The notes beneath the pieces were generated by a model, which worked only from the letters and a program-made list of their open reading frames with translations, did not search any database and was not told the origin of the DNA. A stretch of DNA of 64,000 nucleotides, taken from Symbiodinium natans. Lineage: Eukaryota; Sar; Dinophyceae; Suessiales; Symbiodiniaceae. Below, in pieces: positions 31,392 through 41,300 of the stretch. Both the position numbers and the translations under genes were made by a program. The stretch covers positions 1,103,090-1,167,089 of the forward strand of contig CAJNDS010002734.1 in NCBI GenBank assembly GCA_905221605.1. Direction: 5' to 3'. Each line of letters begins with the position of its first letter. Position 1 is the stretch's first letter.

Positions 31392-32039
31392 CGTTCAGTG
31401 TTGAGAATCATCAAAGGTTGCTACATGTGCCAATCAGCCGATGTGCAGGTAGGCTCTTAGTCCCAAGCCTTAGGACTGTTCTCTCCAGCTTGTGGCATGT
31501 GCTTCGGGCTACATATTGATGCTTGTTTATCGTATCCATATAGCACAGGATGAGGCTGTCATGAATGATATTCTCCCCAACTCGATGAAAGGGGCGGCCC
31601 GCAAGCCACTACCGAACTTCACACCTCATGTCGCCTTGGGATGTTCCTCCTTATACCATCAGTCCTTCATAGGGATGATAGTACCCCGCTATTATGATCC
31701 CTATTAAGGACTGTTAGTATAAGGGAGAACATCCCAAATGTCACCCTTTAAATGCGGCAACGGCTGGCTGGTCACGTCTCCGGCGAGCTACTGCCGGAGG
31801 CTGTTGGTGGCCCTGCCTGCGTTCCGCTTGAATCGTGCAAGGCTTGAAAAGCCTGCTATGGCAACACCTGTACGCGTGCATGTGCAGTTCTCCCCATTGC
31901 CAGAAAAGCAGATGTGAAGCATTTGTCTTGTTACTTGTTGGTGTTATGTTGCATGACGTTTCTGCAGTGCTTCCAGTGCAGCCGCACCAATGTACAGAAG
32001 ATGCCTGGCACAATGCACGTTGGTAAAATCACGTCATAG
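31392..32039 (+). CDS. Four-exon gene end with zinc-ribbon-like cysteines
   Basis: Exons in agreeing phase: 31392-31448 (SVLRIIKGCYMCQSADVQ, donor GTAGGC), 31489-31642 (VACASGYILMLVYRIHIAQD, then NSMKGAARKPLPNFTPHV), MITE-B as intron, 31724-31836 (FKCGNGWLVTSPASYCRRLL, GC donor GCAAGG), 31968-32039 (CFQCSRTNVQKMPGTMHVGK, TAG). CYMC, KCGNG and CFQC give a metal-binding look. The MITE intron uses GT within the left and AAG within the right terminal repeat (31643-31723); precise element removal is also in frame. Family not identified. Confidence 0.65.
31636..31737. mobile_element. MITE-B acting as an intron
   Basis: TTGGGATGTTCCTCCTTATA to GGAGAACATCCCAA; exons on both sides are in phase. Confidence 0.8.
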
Positions 32040-32068
32040 GTCCGCACCTGGTCTTCTGTTGCTGTGCA

Positions 32069-32618
32069 TCACATTGAGACCATACGGTAGGTGCTGACAC
32101 GATGGTCTCTGAACACTTGGTGTTTGTTTTCAACCCGCGATTGACGGAACAGCCAGCTGCGAGAGTTGACCTGAAAGAGGGGGCAGCCGTAAGGTGATAC
32201 TATCTGGCATTTTCCACGTAGACGTCATTAGGGTCATCCATGCTAGACAATGCAAAGTGTCACCAAGCTGCTAAGCTCCTCCCGAGCCCCACTGCATACT
32301 GCGAGCTCAACGCCTGATGAGCGCCCAGTTTGCTTTGGGATGCTTCCACTTTTTTGTCATCATGCAGCAGGGAGATGCTAGTTTATGAATGACGGCCTGT
32401 TCCTGGTAGCGTCCTGAGACAGCTATTTCAGGGACTTCCCCTCTGGGGCGTGTCTGTTTGTGTGTGTGTGTGATCATGGTTTTGTTTAACGCGACCCATC
32501 TCAGTGGGTAGTAGCGATCAAAGCACGAAAGGTCTCTGCGTCTCCTGCGCTGCATAGGAACTTGACATGATGCCACCGCTGCAGGAACCTGAGTCCGTAG
32601 CTGATGATGTTTGAACAC
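32069..32618 (-). CDS. Minus-strand multi-exon gene, 3' part
   Basis: Reading leftward: about 32570-32505 (RWHHVKFLCSAGDAETFRAL, acceptor CTGCAG), about 32385-32275 (LLHDDKKVEASQSKLGAHQA, then LSSQYAVGLGRSLAAW), 32170-32069 (VNSRSWLFRQSRVENKHQVF, TGA at 32071-32069, acceptor CTCTTTCAG). It converges on the + gene ending at 32039. Function unknown. Confidence 0.6.
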
Positions 32619-32954
32619 CAGCCTTTGCCTGCATTCACACCCCTCTCGAGCGACATTGAAGTGCCTTAATGATTTTGGCAGTTCTGATTCAAAGGGGTAG
32701 CCTCAGACACCTTCAAAAGTATTACAATCCTTATTCTAAGAACTTTGGGAAACCCCCATCCGCAGAGCTCTCTACATGATTAGCCCTGTTTTGGTACTTG
32801 GACCCCCCCTACAAGGGACCAACAGTTGGGAGAAACCGCCTATGTGTTTGTCCATACGTGTGTCTGTTTCGCTCTAAACCCGAAACCCTAAACCCTAAAC
32901 CCTAAACCCAACTGCAGTTGCGTGCTGTTGAAGTTCCCTCGTTGGGGTTTACAG

Positions 32955-33005
32955 TGCCAAGGAGCGGCTCAAAGAGCATTGCGCTGGGAATGATCCTCGG
33001 ATCAG
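32955..33005 (+). CDS. Short exon candidate
   Basis: TTTACAG acceptor, AKERLKEHCAGNDPRIS, followed by a TTTAGGG tract at 33010. An alternative frame (SGSKSIALGMILGSVW) is open. Confidence 0.4.
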
Positions 33006-33122
33006 TTTGGGATTTAGGGTTTAGGGTTTAGGGTTTAGGGTTTTAGGGTGATCTGAGCATGGCCACGAAGGCTCGTGACCACGTAGTCCTTGACCGCGTA
33101 ACTCTCGGATCCACGCCGCTTC

Positions 33123-33410
33123 TTGGTGCTCTGGGAACCAGTCGGAAAGACTGGTTTGAAGAAGTTTGAAGAAGGTTTGGCGAAATGCGACGCTCAGACT
33201 TGCTCGGCATTTCGATCCTTCTTCTTAGCTACCCAGTATGGAGAGAGATGGGGGTCGCTGTGGGGTCCTGAAGATCTGCCCACGCAACTGTGTTGGCAAC
33301 AGGATAGCCTCCCGGGGCGACCGCTTCACATAGGCTGCGCTCTTCCGATGCACTGGACACTGTTGTACATGACATGCCACTGCAAAGGATATAGGTTTAG
33401 GGTTTAGGGT
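33123..33410 (+). CDS. ORF of 94 codons, strand uncertain
   Basis: + frame KKFEEGLAKCDAQTCSAFRS ... LLYMTCHCKGYR runs to a TTTAGGG tract. A minus frame over the same DNA (SASEERSLCEAVAPGGYPVA) is also open after a TTTGCAG acceptor. Either strand may be coding. Confidence 0.4.
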
Positions 33411-33421
33411 TTATACTGCGA

Positions 33422-33703
33422 GTATAGTGCTGATCCATGTGCTAGGCTGTGCGGAGCTTGTGGGTGCAACGCCCTCCCCTCTCTGGAAAGCTTCATTTTG
33501 TTCCGTTCTGTCCGAGCTTGCCGCCACAGCGAGTAGTCCGTTCCTTTGCACACAGGGTTTAGGGTTTAGGGTGTAGGGTTTAGGGTTTAGGGTTTAGGGT
33601 TTAGGGTTTAGCAAGAGTTGCTGAGCGTTGTTGTGGTCAGAGCCTCGCGGCATGGACAGCTCCATCCTCCTCGAGTTGCCTTCTGCGCATTTCCGGAAAA
33701 GAA
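33422..33703 (+). CDS. Two exons separated by a telomeric intron
   Basis: 33422-33554: VLIHVLGCAELVGATPSPLW then ASFCSVLSELAATASSPF, ending ACACAG|GGTTTAGGG. 33612-33703: ELLSVVVVRASRHGQLHPPR then VAFCAFPEK, donor GTGAGA at 33704. The 33555-33611 gap is nearly pure TTTAGGG repeat ending TTTAG. Phases of the chosen frames do not match simply, so one frame or boundary may be wrong. Confidence 0.5.
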
Positions 33704-34114
33704 GTGAGAAAGGGTTTAGGGTTTAGGGTTTAGGATTTAGGGTTTAGGATTTAGGGTTTAGGATTTAGGGTTTAGGATTTAGGGATGAAGGGTAGTCATT
33801 GCGATCTTTGTTTCTGATGATTCTTGGAAAGTAGTGAGAAAGGATGAAGGGCTGAAGGGTAAGTATCATGATCATTGTTTCTTATGGTTATTTATTGGTG
33901 TGAGCACAGTGATCACTTACGGCTATTACTTTTTTGCGCACACCTAAACCCCAAATCCCAAACCCTAAATCCTAAATCCCAAATCCTAAACCCTACCCTA
34001 AACGTCTAAGTCCTAAACCCTACCCGAAACCCCAAAACCCTAAACCCCAAATCCTAAGTCCTAAAAACCCTAAACCCCCAACCCTAAACCCTAAACCCTG
34101 AACCCTAAACCCTA

Positions 34115-34200
34115 GATTGAGGCCCAGAGCGAGTCACAGAGTGCTCTGGCCCAGTGCCTCGCCGACTTCGAGGCGGTCTTTCCTGGCCCTTGCGTGACAT
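34115..34200 (+). CDS. Exon, hypothetical protein
   Basis: CCCTAG acceptor at the end of a CCCTAAA tract, IEAQSESQSALAQCLADFEA then VFPGPCVTS, followed by G-run and TTTAGGG tract. Confidence 0.55.
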
Positions 34201-34705
34201 CAAGGGAGGGGGGGGGGGAGGGGCGGGGGGGAGGTTTAGGGTTTAGGGTTTAGGGTTTAGGGTTTAGGGTTTAGGGTTTAGGGTTTTGGGGTTTTGGGGT
34301 TTTGGGGTTTGGGGTTTGGGCTTTATACGGTTCAGGGTTTTTAGCCTCATGCAAGGTGGGTGGGTTGTGCTCACGGCGGGGTTTAGGGTTTAGGGTCGGA
34401 ACCATGGGGTATGAGTCCTTTGGAAAAGGAATCAGGAAGATAGGGTACCTTACATCCCTATTCAATACCCCCTGTAAGGGATTCTAAAAGGTAACTCTCG
34501 CTCCCAGAACCCTAACCTCCCACTGCAACTCCTAAAGCCTCAACCTCAAACTCCACACCCTCCTAATCTTTTGCTACTCTGCAGAACAATCGCAATAATA
34601 ATCAGATTCCTAAGAATAGTCATCATCATGAACAGTAAACCCTAAACCCTAAACCCTAAACCCTAAACCCTAAACCCTAAACCCTAAACCCCCAACCGAA
34701 GTAAG

Positions 34706-34811
34706 CCAGGTCGTGCCCGAGCTGGTGCCCAAGGCCACGGCCTTCTCCGTGTTTCGCGAGGTGGCGAAGACCGCCATCGTGCCCCGCGAAGTGCAGAAGA
34801 AGGCGCTGTAG
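34706..34811 (+). CDS. Exon, hypothetical protein
   Basis: VSQVVPELVPKATAFSVFRE then VAKTAIVPREVQKKAL, reaching TAG or a donor at the TTTAGGG tract. Highly protein-like. Not assigned. Confidence 0.6.
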
Positions 34812-34865
34812 GGTTTAGGGTGTAGGGTTTAGGGTTTAGGGTTTAGGGTTTAGGGTTTAGGGCTA

Positions 34866-35023
34866 CTTGAAGGTTCATGGGTACTTTTATGTGAGGGGTT
34901 ATAAGTAGGGTAACTATAGCTATAACTGGGGATATAACCTTATTCAGGGTACGTAGAACCTAAACCCTAAACCCTAAACCCTAAACCCTAAACCCTACTT
35001 CGAACCACCCATGAGCCTTCAAG
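34866..35023. mobile_element. MITE-A with nested CCCTAAA tract
   Basis: Both arms present; CCCTAAA units 34960-34998 interrupt the right arm. Confidence 0.8.
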
Positions 35024-35039
35024 TCGGGCTCAGGGTTGA

Positions 35040-35325
35040 GGGCATCACTGGCGGCGCTGTGCTAAGGCTGGTAACTCCTAGATGCTAGACTATATACGTA
35101 TACGTGTGTGTATGTATATGTGTGTGTATGCATATGTGTGCAATTCTATAGTCATACTATACTATGTATCTGAGTATATTATATGCATGAGGATTGTTAA
35201 GGCCGGGATGGTTCTGCATTGAGAGTCCTGCTGGAGTCGGGCAAGGTTGCTCCCGACGAAGCGGGCGAGTCCGGGCGATTTTTCACGCGCCTCGCCGCGA
35301 TGGTTTATTGCCAGTTCTGGGATTA
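35040..35325 (+). CDS. Two exons, hypothetical protein
   Basis: About 35040-35071: GITGGAVLRL with a GTAACT donor. 35221-35325: LLESGKVAPDEAGESGRFFT then RLAAMVYCQFWD before a TTTAGGG tract. The region between is a TA/GT-rich intron. Confidence 0.55.
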
Positions 35326-35547
35326 GGGTTTAGGGTTTATACATAGGGTTTAGGTTTAGGGTTTAGGGTTAGGGTTTAGGGTGTAGGGTAGGTTCTTTGA
35401 TTGACTGTCAGTTTCTGGATATGGCCAGTTCTCTAAATTAGCGTCCTTACCGGGTACCCTAAAGATCAGGGGCCGCCTTCAAAAAGTAGCCCCAAAAGGG
35501 ATCATAATGTAGAGATCTCATCATAATATGTTCTTTGGCAACAGGAG

Positions 35548-35965
35548 TTCGAAGCGCAAGATGCTGAAGGCTAGGAGCTTGCGGTCTACTTGGAGGTTCC
35601 TGGGTAGCCATAAAGTAGGGTTATAAGTGCCCTGAAGAAGGATAGTATAGTTGCCCTGCTTATCACCCCTCTTATAACTAGCCATGATTCTTCACGTGTT
35701 TTGCTGCATCAAGGTATAGCCACTTCGCCTGCAGCCTTGCAGTCACTGCGCAGCGGGCTTTTGCAAGTGCAGGCGGCGGCGTGGGCGGCTGGGGGGGTAG
35801 GGGGTTTGCGAGTCCGATCTAAACCCTAAACCCCAAACCCCAAACCCTTCAAGCTCGAGGGGCTTCAGCCGCTTCCGCGCGTGCCAGTGTGTTCCTTGCA
35901 AGGCGTGCCATCGCTGATGCGACTGATGCAGTGGATGGATGCGTCCAAGGCGTGTCATATAGTGT
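35548..35965 (+). CDS. Three exons, hypothetical protein
   Basis: 35548-35583: SSKRKMLKARSLR, then MITE-A (35589-35695). About 35731-35797: LQSLRSGLLQVQAAAWAAGG (donor GTAGGG). 35849-35960: LEGLQPLPRVPVCSLQGVPS then LMRLMQWMDASKACH. A minus-strand ORF over this area is considered a shadow. Confidence 0.5.
35589..35695. mobile_element. MITE-A, diverged
   Basis: CTTGGAGGTTCCTGGGTAG to AGCCATGATTCTTCAC. Confidence 0.65.
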
Positions 35966-36206
35966 GCAATATCACAGTATACAATAAACTGGAAGCCGAA
36001 TAGAGGATAAAATGCTATGACAGACGCTAACATACTAGAGTAAAGTATATACACTATACTACACTGAAAGATTCTATCATGTGGGGGATTCCCAAATCAG
36101 GGGTACCTTTCTTGGGGGCTTGTTTTAGGGGTCCCCTTTTTTGCGTAAACCCCCGTGTAAAGATGTACTCTAAGATGCCTGCCAGGGCCGCGTTCTGTTT
36201 AGCCAG

Positions 36207-36266
36207 AACTTCCCCGGGACGGCTCCAAAAGGCTGCGCAGAGCCCAGCTTGAGGACAATCCCTCGG
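36207..36266 (+). CDS. 20-codon internal exon
   Basis: TAGCCAG acceptor, NFPGTAPKGCAEPSLRTIPR, donor GTACCT at 36267, then a TTTAGGG tract at 36283. Confidence 0.6.
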
Positions 36267-36473
36267 GTACCTTGAGCTGCAATGTAGGGTTTAGGGTTTA
36301 GGGTTTAGGGTTTAGGGTTTAGGGTTTAGGGTTTAGGGTTTAGGGCCATAACTTGAGTTCTATCCCTTTTAAGGGATTAGATAGGGTACCAAATGCAGTA
36401 AGTTTCATGGGCCTAGTACTCTAAAACCCCATAGCCGTCTTTCATTCTCCACCATGCGCCTGATTCGTTTAGG

Positions 36474-36533
36474 ACGAAGCCTCGGCAATGCATGTGCATT
36501 ACATGACCTGCTGCAAGATGGGCCAAGCAGGAC
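36474..36533 (+). CDS. Short exon, exception to the orientation rule
   Basis: GTTTAG acceptor, DEASAMHVHYMTCCKMGQA, followed by AG|GACCCTAAACCC, i.e. a CCCTAAA tract on its right and a possible GA donor. Confidence 0.45.
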
Positions 36534-36652
36534 CCTAAACCCTAAACCCTAAACGATAAACCCTAAACCCTAAACCGTCATGGCTTGGTCTAGCCCAAGT
36601 ACAGTTATAATTGGTTAAATAGGTACCATGTACCTCCAAATACGCTCTCCAA

Positions 36653-36713
36653 GGTGCCATCAGCCTCAGGGTCCTGCCCGACATGGAGAAACTTCCAGAA
36701 GAGACGCTGCCGC
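36653..36713 (+). CDS. Short exon, hypothetical
   Basis: CTCCAAG acceptor just after a MITE-A remnant, then GAISLRVLPDMEKLPEETLP before a 15-nt T-run. Confidence 0.45.
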
Positions 36714-37396
36714 GTTTTTTTTTTTTTTTTCTGGGGTTCGGAGGCTTGTGAGTTCGGGTTGTTGGGGGGTTGAGGGTTTAGGGTTTAGGACTTTACGGTT
36801 TACAGGGTTTACAGGGTTTTTGGGGTTTGTAGGGTTTGCAGGGTTGTAGGGTTGTGGGGTTTGCAGGGTGTACAGGGTTTGTGAGGTTTATAGGGTGTTT
36901 ATAGGATTATGGGAGTTGGTTAGGGTTTACAGGGCTTATAGGGTTTGATTAGGGCTTCTGTTAGGAGCATCTAGGCAAACTACAAAGCCTTGCTGTCTTG
37001 ACTCGTCGGGTTAATAACAATCATAGCAACAACTTTACGGCCACATTCTAGATCGTGGCCCCTTTTTGGGAAGCTTTTCTAAAAAGGCTCGGTTCCCGTG
37101 CCAAATGCAACTGGCACCCACTTTTTGCGACATAGGGTTTGCAACTTCCTTGAAGGGGGCCCAGCGACAAACTGTACATGTATGTAAAAGGTGGGGGGAT
37201 ACTGCGACATACCCTGTTTCGAGCCAAAGCCAGAAAGGTCACAACTACAGCTTTCTTCCTGTCTGTATTTCTTCTCGCGAGGGACAAATGATAGCTAAGA
37301 ATAGCAATGGTATTAGTGGTCGTAGAAAAAGAAATGAAAAAGTTTGGTCATGAGAAAAATGGAGATGATACTGATAAGAATGCAAATAATAGTAAT

Positions 37397-37508
37397 ATAT
37401 GGGCATTTCCCCAAATGGGGGTACCCATCATATACTCCAAAATAGTTTAATCCTTATTATCGGAATCCCCCAAAAGGGTACCCCTATTTTCGGAAACCCC
37501 CCCCAAAT
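37397..37508. mobile_element. MITE-E
   Basis: ATATGGGCATTTCCCCAAAT left end, AAAGGGTACCCCTATTTTCG right arm. Other copies: 4425-4535, 16430-16530, 28977-29065, 36075-36160, 42893-42985, 43850-43990, 45604-45705. Confidence 0.7.
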
Positions 37509-37510
37509 CC

Positions 37511-37612
37511 ACGATGATGCAGCGCGCTGTTGGTGGCAGGACGTGCAGCGAGAGCTCGCGGCTGAGACGCTGAAACAGGCGATCGGCCAGGCCCACGCGA
37601 GCCCTAAATGGG
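37511..37612 (+). CDS. Exon, hypothetical protein
   Basis: Abuts MITE-E on the left: DDAARCWWQDVQRELAAETL then KQAIGQAHASPKW, ending at a TTTAGGG tract. Amphipathic helix-like. Confidence 0.6.
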
Positions 37613-37889
37613 TTTAGGGTTTAGGGTTTAGGGTTTAGGGTTTAGGGTTTAGGGTTTAGGGTTTAGGGTTTAGGGTAGCCTTAACCCCTTCTGTCCTTCG
37701 GGGTAGGACAAGGATTTTGCTGGAGCTTGGGCTTTCGGGTTTTCTTTGCGGAAAGTTTCGTAGGTTTTTTTTTCAGGGTTTTGTAGGTTTGGGTTGGGAG
37801 TTTCCTAAGATGGAGGTCCCCCTTGGCACGGTACCCCAAAATACAATGAACCCTAAACCCTAAACCCTAAACCCTAAACCCCAAAATGA

Positions 37890-37995
37890 AGTAGAACTTT
37901 CCCGGGGCCCTCGGTGCAAAAGAGATTGAAGCCAGGAGCCAGCGCAGTCAAGGCAGGAAGGTCCGACACGAGACGAGGAGGCGGGACCCGCATGA
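37890..37995 (+). CDS. Basic exon, hypothetical
   Basis: GALGAKEIEARSQRSQGRKV then RHETRRRDPHEG between CCCTAAA and TTTAGGG tracts. Another frame is open as well. Confidence 0.4.
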
Positions 37996-38079
37996 GGGTT
38001 TAGGGTTTAGGGTTTAGGGTTTGGGGTTTGGGGTTTAGGGTTTAGGGTTTGGGGTTTAGGGTTTAGGGTTTAGAGTTTT

Positions 38080-38186
38080 TGGTAGCCCAGTGGTACCCTT
38101 TTCCCTTTTTTTGGCTCAAGGTTTCCTTATCAAGTAGCCAAGCCCAAAAAGGGTGCCCTTATTGCAATATGGTTACTGGGCTACCA
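38080..38186. mobile_element. MITE-G, terminal repeat TGGTAGCCCAGTGGTACCC
   Basis: Right end GGTTACTGGGCTACCA. Relatives at 48527-48628 (GATT duplication) and 44478-44582. Confidence 0.75.
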
Positions 38187-38298
38187 GGATATAAATACTG
38201 AGAATATAATGTTATGAATAATATTGATAACAATACTAAGAATAATAATATAGCAGTATGAGTAAGAAGAAGAATACGAATATCAATAGCAGCATGAG

Positions 38299-38602
38299 GA
38301 TTCGGTGCACGACTGTAGTTGCCATGATCAGCGACTCAAACCGGCAGTGAAGGATGGCCTAGTCGTACGTTTGCTTCTCTTACTTCTGCTGAGACACTGT
38401 CCTTCTGGTATCTCTTATTATACTACTGAAATGACCCTGCTGCTAGTACATTGCTGTTCTTCTAGTATTGTTGTCCTATTGCTGTTAATCAGGTGGGGAA
38501 GCCCCGGCGCTCACGCTCTGTGAGCAGCCTGGCTCGTGAGCCGCGGGCGGCCGCGGCGCCACTCCCGGCCACTCAGACCAAGCTGAGCAGATCACAAGAA
38601 AG
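38299..38602 (+). CDS. Two exons, hypothetical protein
   Basis: About 38299-38366: DSVHDCSCHDQRLKPAVKDG. 38493-38602: GKPRRSRSVSSLAREPRAAA then APLPATQTKLSRSQE, followed by MITE-B. Basic, serine/arginine-rich. Confidence 0.5.
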
Positions 38603-38608
38603 GTCCTA

Positions 38609-38851
38609 TAGACCCTTGGGATGTTCCCCCATTATTGGAAACAGCTCCCTAAGAGGGATTCTAGTAGGGGGTACCTCAATCCTAAACCCTATAAGCCCTA
38701 ACTGGGCATCAATATTCTGATGCTTTTCGGTGCTATTCTTCTTCTTCTGGGCCTACAGACCCTAAACTTGGGTTGTTCCCCCTATGAACAGCTCCTTGAT
38801 AGGGATTATAGTGCCGCCCCTATTGATAATCGCTATTGAGGAACATCCCAA
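38609..38851. mobile_element. Two MITE-B copies, diverged
   Basis: Copies at about 38609-38680 (TTGGGATGTTCCCCC) and 38765-38851 (TTGGGTTGTTCCCCC to GAGGAACATCCCAA). Confidence 0.6.
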
Positions 38852-38924
38852 CCCTCAACCCTATAAACCCTAAGCCCTTTAAGCCCCCAAACTGAGCATC
38901 AGTATATTATGATGCTGTTTGTTG

Positions 38925-38985
38925 CTCTTCTTCTTCTTCTTCTTCTTCTTCTTCTTCTTCTTCTTTTTCTTCTTCTTCTTCTTCT
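38925..38985. repeat. TTC trinucleotide microsatellite
   Basis: About 20 TTC units between MITE-B remnants and the exon at 39086. Confidence 0.95.
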
Positions 38986-39085
38986 CATGTTTCGTTGCTA
39001 TGGTTGTTGTTCGCAACTGTCAGTAGTGTGTCTAACCATGCCCGCGGAAACCGAGAGAGTGCTTTGAGGAGGGGGGGGGGGGGCA

Positions 39086-39569
39086 TTCTTTCAAGACTTC
39101 AATCGCGTCTTCACCGAGGAGTGGGCAAGATTGGAGATCCAGAAAACATTCGGGCCGTCCTGGCTCACGTTAAGTTTACAGGGTTCTTAAGGGAGGGGGG
39201 TTCAAGCCCTAGGGAGTAGTAGGGAGTATTAGGGAACCTTGGGTTACATACCCCCCTTGCACCCCCCTCCCTTAAGAACCCTACCATAAGTCGATCTGGC
39301 CTGCTGAAGTGCGCAGGTTGAGTCAGGAAGAGAAAAGGCCGGAAGCTAGGCTGAAGACAAAAAGCAATCTAGGGTAGCAGATTTTCATCATGAGACCCTA
39401 AACCCTAAACCCTAAACCCTAAACCCTAAACCCTAAACCCTTTTTCGCAGCAGAGCGAGCCTCGGCCTGGATGAGGACACAACGGAATTCTGGGGAAGTC
39501 GTCAGACGATGACCTGGCATCTCCCCAATCTTCTGGGTGGGTCAAGAAGAGAAACTCTCTACCAGCGGT
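39086..39569 (+). CDS. Exons around MITE-I, hypothetical protein
   Basis: 39086-39172: FQDFNRVFTEEWARLEIQKT then FGPSWLT, GT donor leading into MITE-I (39180-39293, ending near CATAAG). Then RSGLLKCA (39299-39324) with a GTTGAG donor. 39451-39569: SRASLGLDEDTTEFWGSRQT then MTWHLPNLLGGSRRETLYQ, TTTAGGG after. Phases agree across MITE-I. Confidence 0.55.
39180..39293. mobile_element. MITE-I, terminal repeat GGGTTCTTAAGGGAGGGG
   Basis: Right end CCCCTCCCTTAAGAACCCT; a one-sided relative at 20220-20384. Confidence 0.75.
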
Positions 39570-39599
39570 TTAGGGTTTAGGGTTTAGGGTTTAGGGTTT

Positions 39600-39772
39600 C
39601 TGGTTGACATCGCACTTCAATCATACCGAAGAAGAGAAGGCATGGATGAGTCATTCAAAGGCAGTAGAGAAGAGTTGGTCAAAACTGCAAAATCAAGCCT
39701 GAGGAGTAGAGTGACACGGAGTAAAAATCTCACAGTTCCATCACGGTTCCAACCCATTCCTCGCGGGGAAGC
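39600..39772 (+). CDS. Open exon of about 56 codons
   Basis: DIALQSYRRREGMDESFKGS then REELVKTAKSSLRSRVTRSK, ending at TGA near 39772. A second frame is partly open. TTTAGGG tracts on both sides. Confidence 0.45.
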
Positions 39773-40098
39773 CAGTCCCTGACACCAAAGCTGACACCAA
39801 ACGAAAGAAGAAGGAATAGAGTTTAGGGTTTAGGGTTTAGGGTAGAGGGTTTAGGGTTTAGGGTACCGGGTAGCGGGTAGCGGGTAGCACTGGTCGCATA
39901 AGGGACGGCGGAACGAGGGATGAACATCCCGTGCCAACCCGCCCCTCATTCTGCAAAGCTGACCTCGAGTAGTTGCGAAGAGCAGTTCCCTAAACCCTAA
40001 GCCCTAGACCCTGAACCCTAAACCCCAGACCCTAGACCCTAAACCCTAAACCCTAAACCCTAAACCCTAAACCCTAAACCCTAAACCCTAAACCCTAA

Positions 40099-40225
40099 AG
40101 GATGGCAGGCACTACGCCTCCCTAGCTGACCCGCTCAATCGAAGCACCCTGACATCCCAGAAGCGCCGGGCTCAGCGCTTTCCGAGTGTCCCGAAGCATC
40201 ACGAAGCTGGATCTGTTTCCTTCTT
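40099..40225 (+). CDS. Exon ending at MITE-C
   Basis: Follows a CCCTAAA tract: DGRHYASLADPLNRSTLTSQ then KRRAQRFPSVPKHHEAGSVS, running into the terminal repeat of MITE-C (40226-40315), whose CCAG|GAGG could be a GA donor. Confidence 0.55.
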
Positions 40226-40315
40226 CCAGGAGGGGCGATTATACCCTATAAATCCCTTAAAAGGCCCTCTATAGGGTTCGTTATGGGGACTATAAGGCCT
40301 GATGACCCATCCTGG
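40226..40315. mobile_element. MITE-C, terminal repeat CCAGGATGGGC
   Basis: CCAGGAGGGGCGATTATACC to GACCCATCCTGG with an inner GGCCC palindrome. Confidence 0.75.
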
Positions 40316-40344
40316 TTCATTCTGTTCATGGCTTGTCTTGTCCC

Positions 40345-40584
40345 CCTCCGAGGTTCGGGCGCTTCCTGAGAGATTGCGGTCTATTGGCCATAGAGGCGCG
40401 CAAAGTCTCAAGCCAAAGCCAGCTCAGTGCGCCGCACAGCACAGACGCGACTTTAGATTCACCAAAACTTCGGAAAGGCAGATGGGCCAGTCACCTTCGA
40501 CTTCGCGCCGGAAGGCCCCTGATGCTGAAGCCCGCCGTCATCACTCATAGCTACTTCTACTTGGAGGTTCATGGTACTTATTAA
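40345..40584 (+). CDS. Coding segment, frame uncertain
   Basis: Two + frames are open for about 70-80 codons (RALPERLRSIGHRGAQSLKP; RKVSSQSQLSAPHSTDATLD). The second runs into MITE-A at 40560. One is real, I cannot tell which. Confidence 0.35.
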   Translation, partial: PPRFGRFLRDCGLLAIEARKVSSQSQLSAPHSTDATLDSPKLRKGRWASHLRLRAGRPLMLKPAVITHSYFYLEVHGTY

Positions 40585-40672
40585 CCAATTACAACTGCAC
40601 TTCCCTAATATGGTTCTAAGTACAGCTATAAGTACAGTTATAAGTGGTTAATAGGTACCATGGACCTCCAAG
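40560..40672. mobile_element. MITE-A subfamily
   Basis: CTTGGAGGTTCATGGTAC to GGTACCATGGACCTCCAAG with TA/TA flanks. Related remnants at 36597-36637 and 56955-57029. Confidence 0.75.
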
Positions 40673-41087
40673 TAGTCGCCATCTGAGCCATCGCTTCGCG
40701 ACCCTGCATCTTGGGCCCTTCGGAGGCAATCGCATCACGCGAAACCCTAGGCCCTAAACCCTAAACCCTAAACCCTAAACCCTAAACACTAAACACTAAA
40801 CCCTAAACCCTAGCGGAGCATGAGGGAAGAGTTGGCTTAATGCCTGCATGGACCTTAATGAGAGCCATGGGTACCTCGAATTCGGGCACTTTGGGATCCA
40901 ATTGAGGCTTTCCAGATGAAGGGGCTAGTTGTGTTCGACGATGTCTGACGCAGGGCGGTGCAGGAACATAGTCGCGGGGTTGCTGTCAAATATGCGAGTG
41001 TGCGCATTGATACTAAGTAGCAGACGATTGGTCAGTGTCCGAAACGCTCCAGGTGACAACGTAGCTTGCGCGCCACGCGTTAGAACA

Positions 41088-41176
41088 GCTTGATCTTGAG
41101 AACCCTGATTTGAGCCCCGGTGAATTTGAAAGGAGAATTTCGATGCCTATTCACTTGGAGAAGATCATGCCGTAGG
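41088..41176 (+). CDS. Exon, hypothetical protein
   Basis: GTTAG acceptor-like site, EQLDLENPDLSPGEFERRIS then MPIHLEKIMP and TAG. The RISMPIHLEKI stretch recalls large RNA polymerase subunits, but this is only a resemblance. Confidence 0.45.
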
Positions 41177-41209
41177 AAACACCCACGGGCGTGACCGATA
41201 GGGGACGTT

Positions 41210-41300
41210 GCAGGTGCCCATCCGGGGCTCGAACGACGCGATAGAACGAATATTGGCTCCGCTCAAACCTGGGGTCTCATCTCATGAGGAGGGCAGAACG
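41210..41300 (+). CDS. Exon, hypothetical protein
   Basis: GTTGCAG acceptor, VPIRGSNDAIERILAPLKPG then VSSHEEGR. Helical; no family. Confidence 0.5.
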
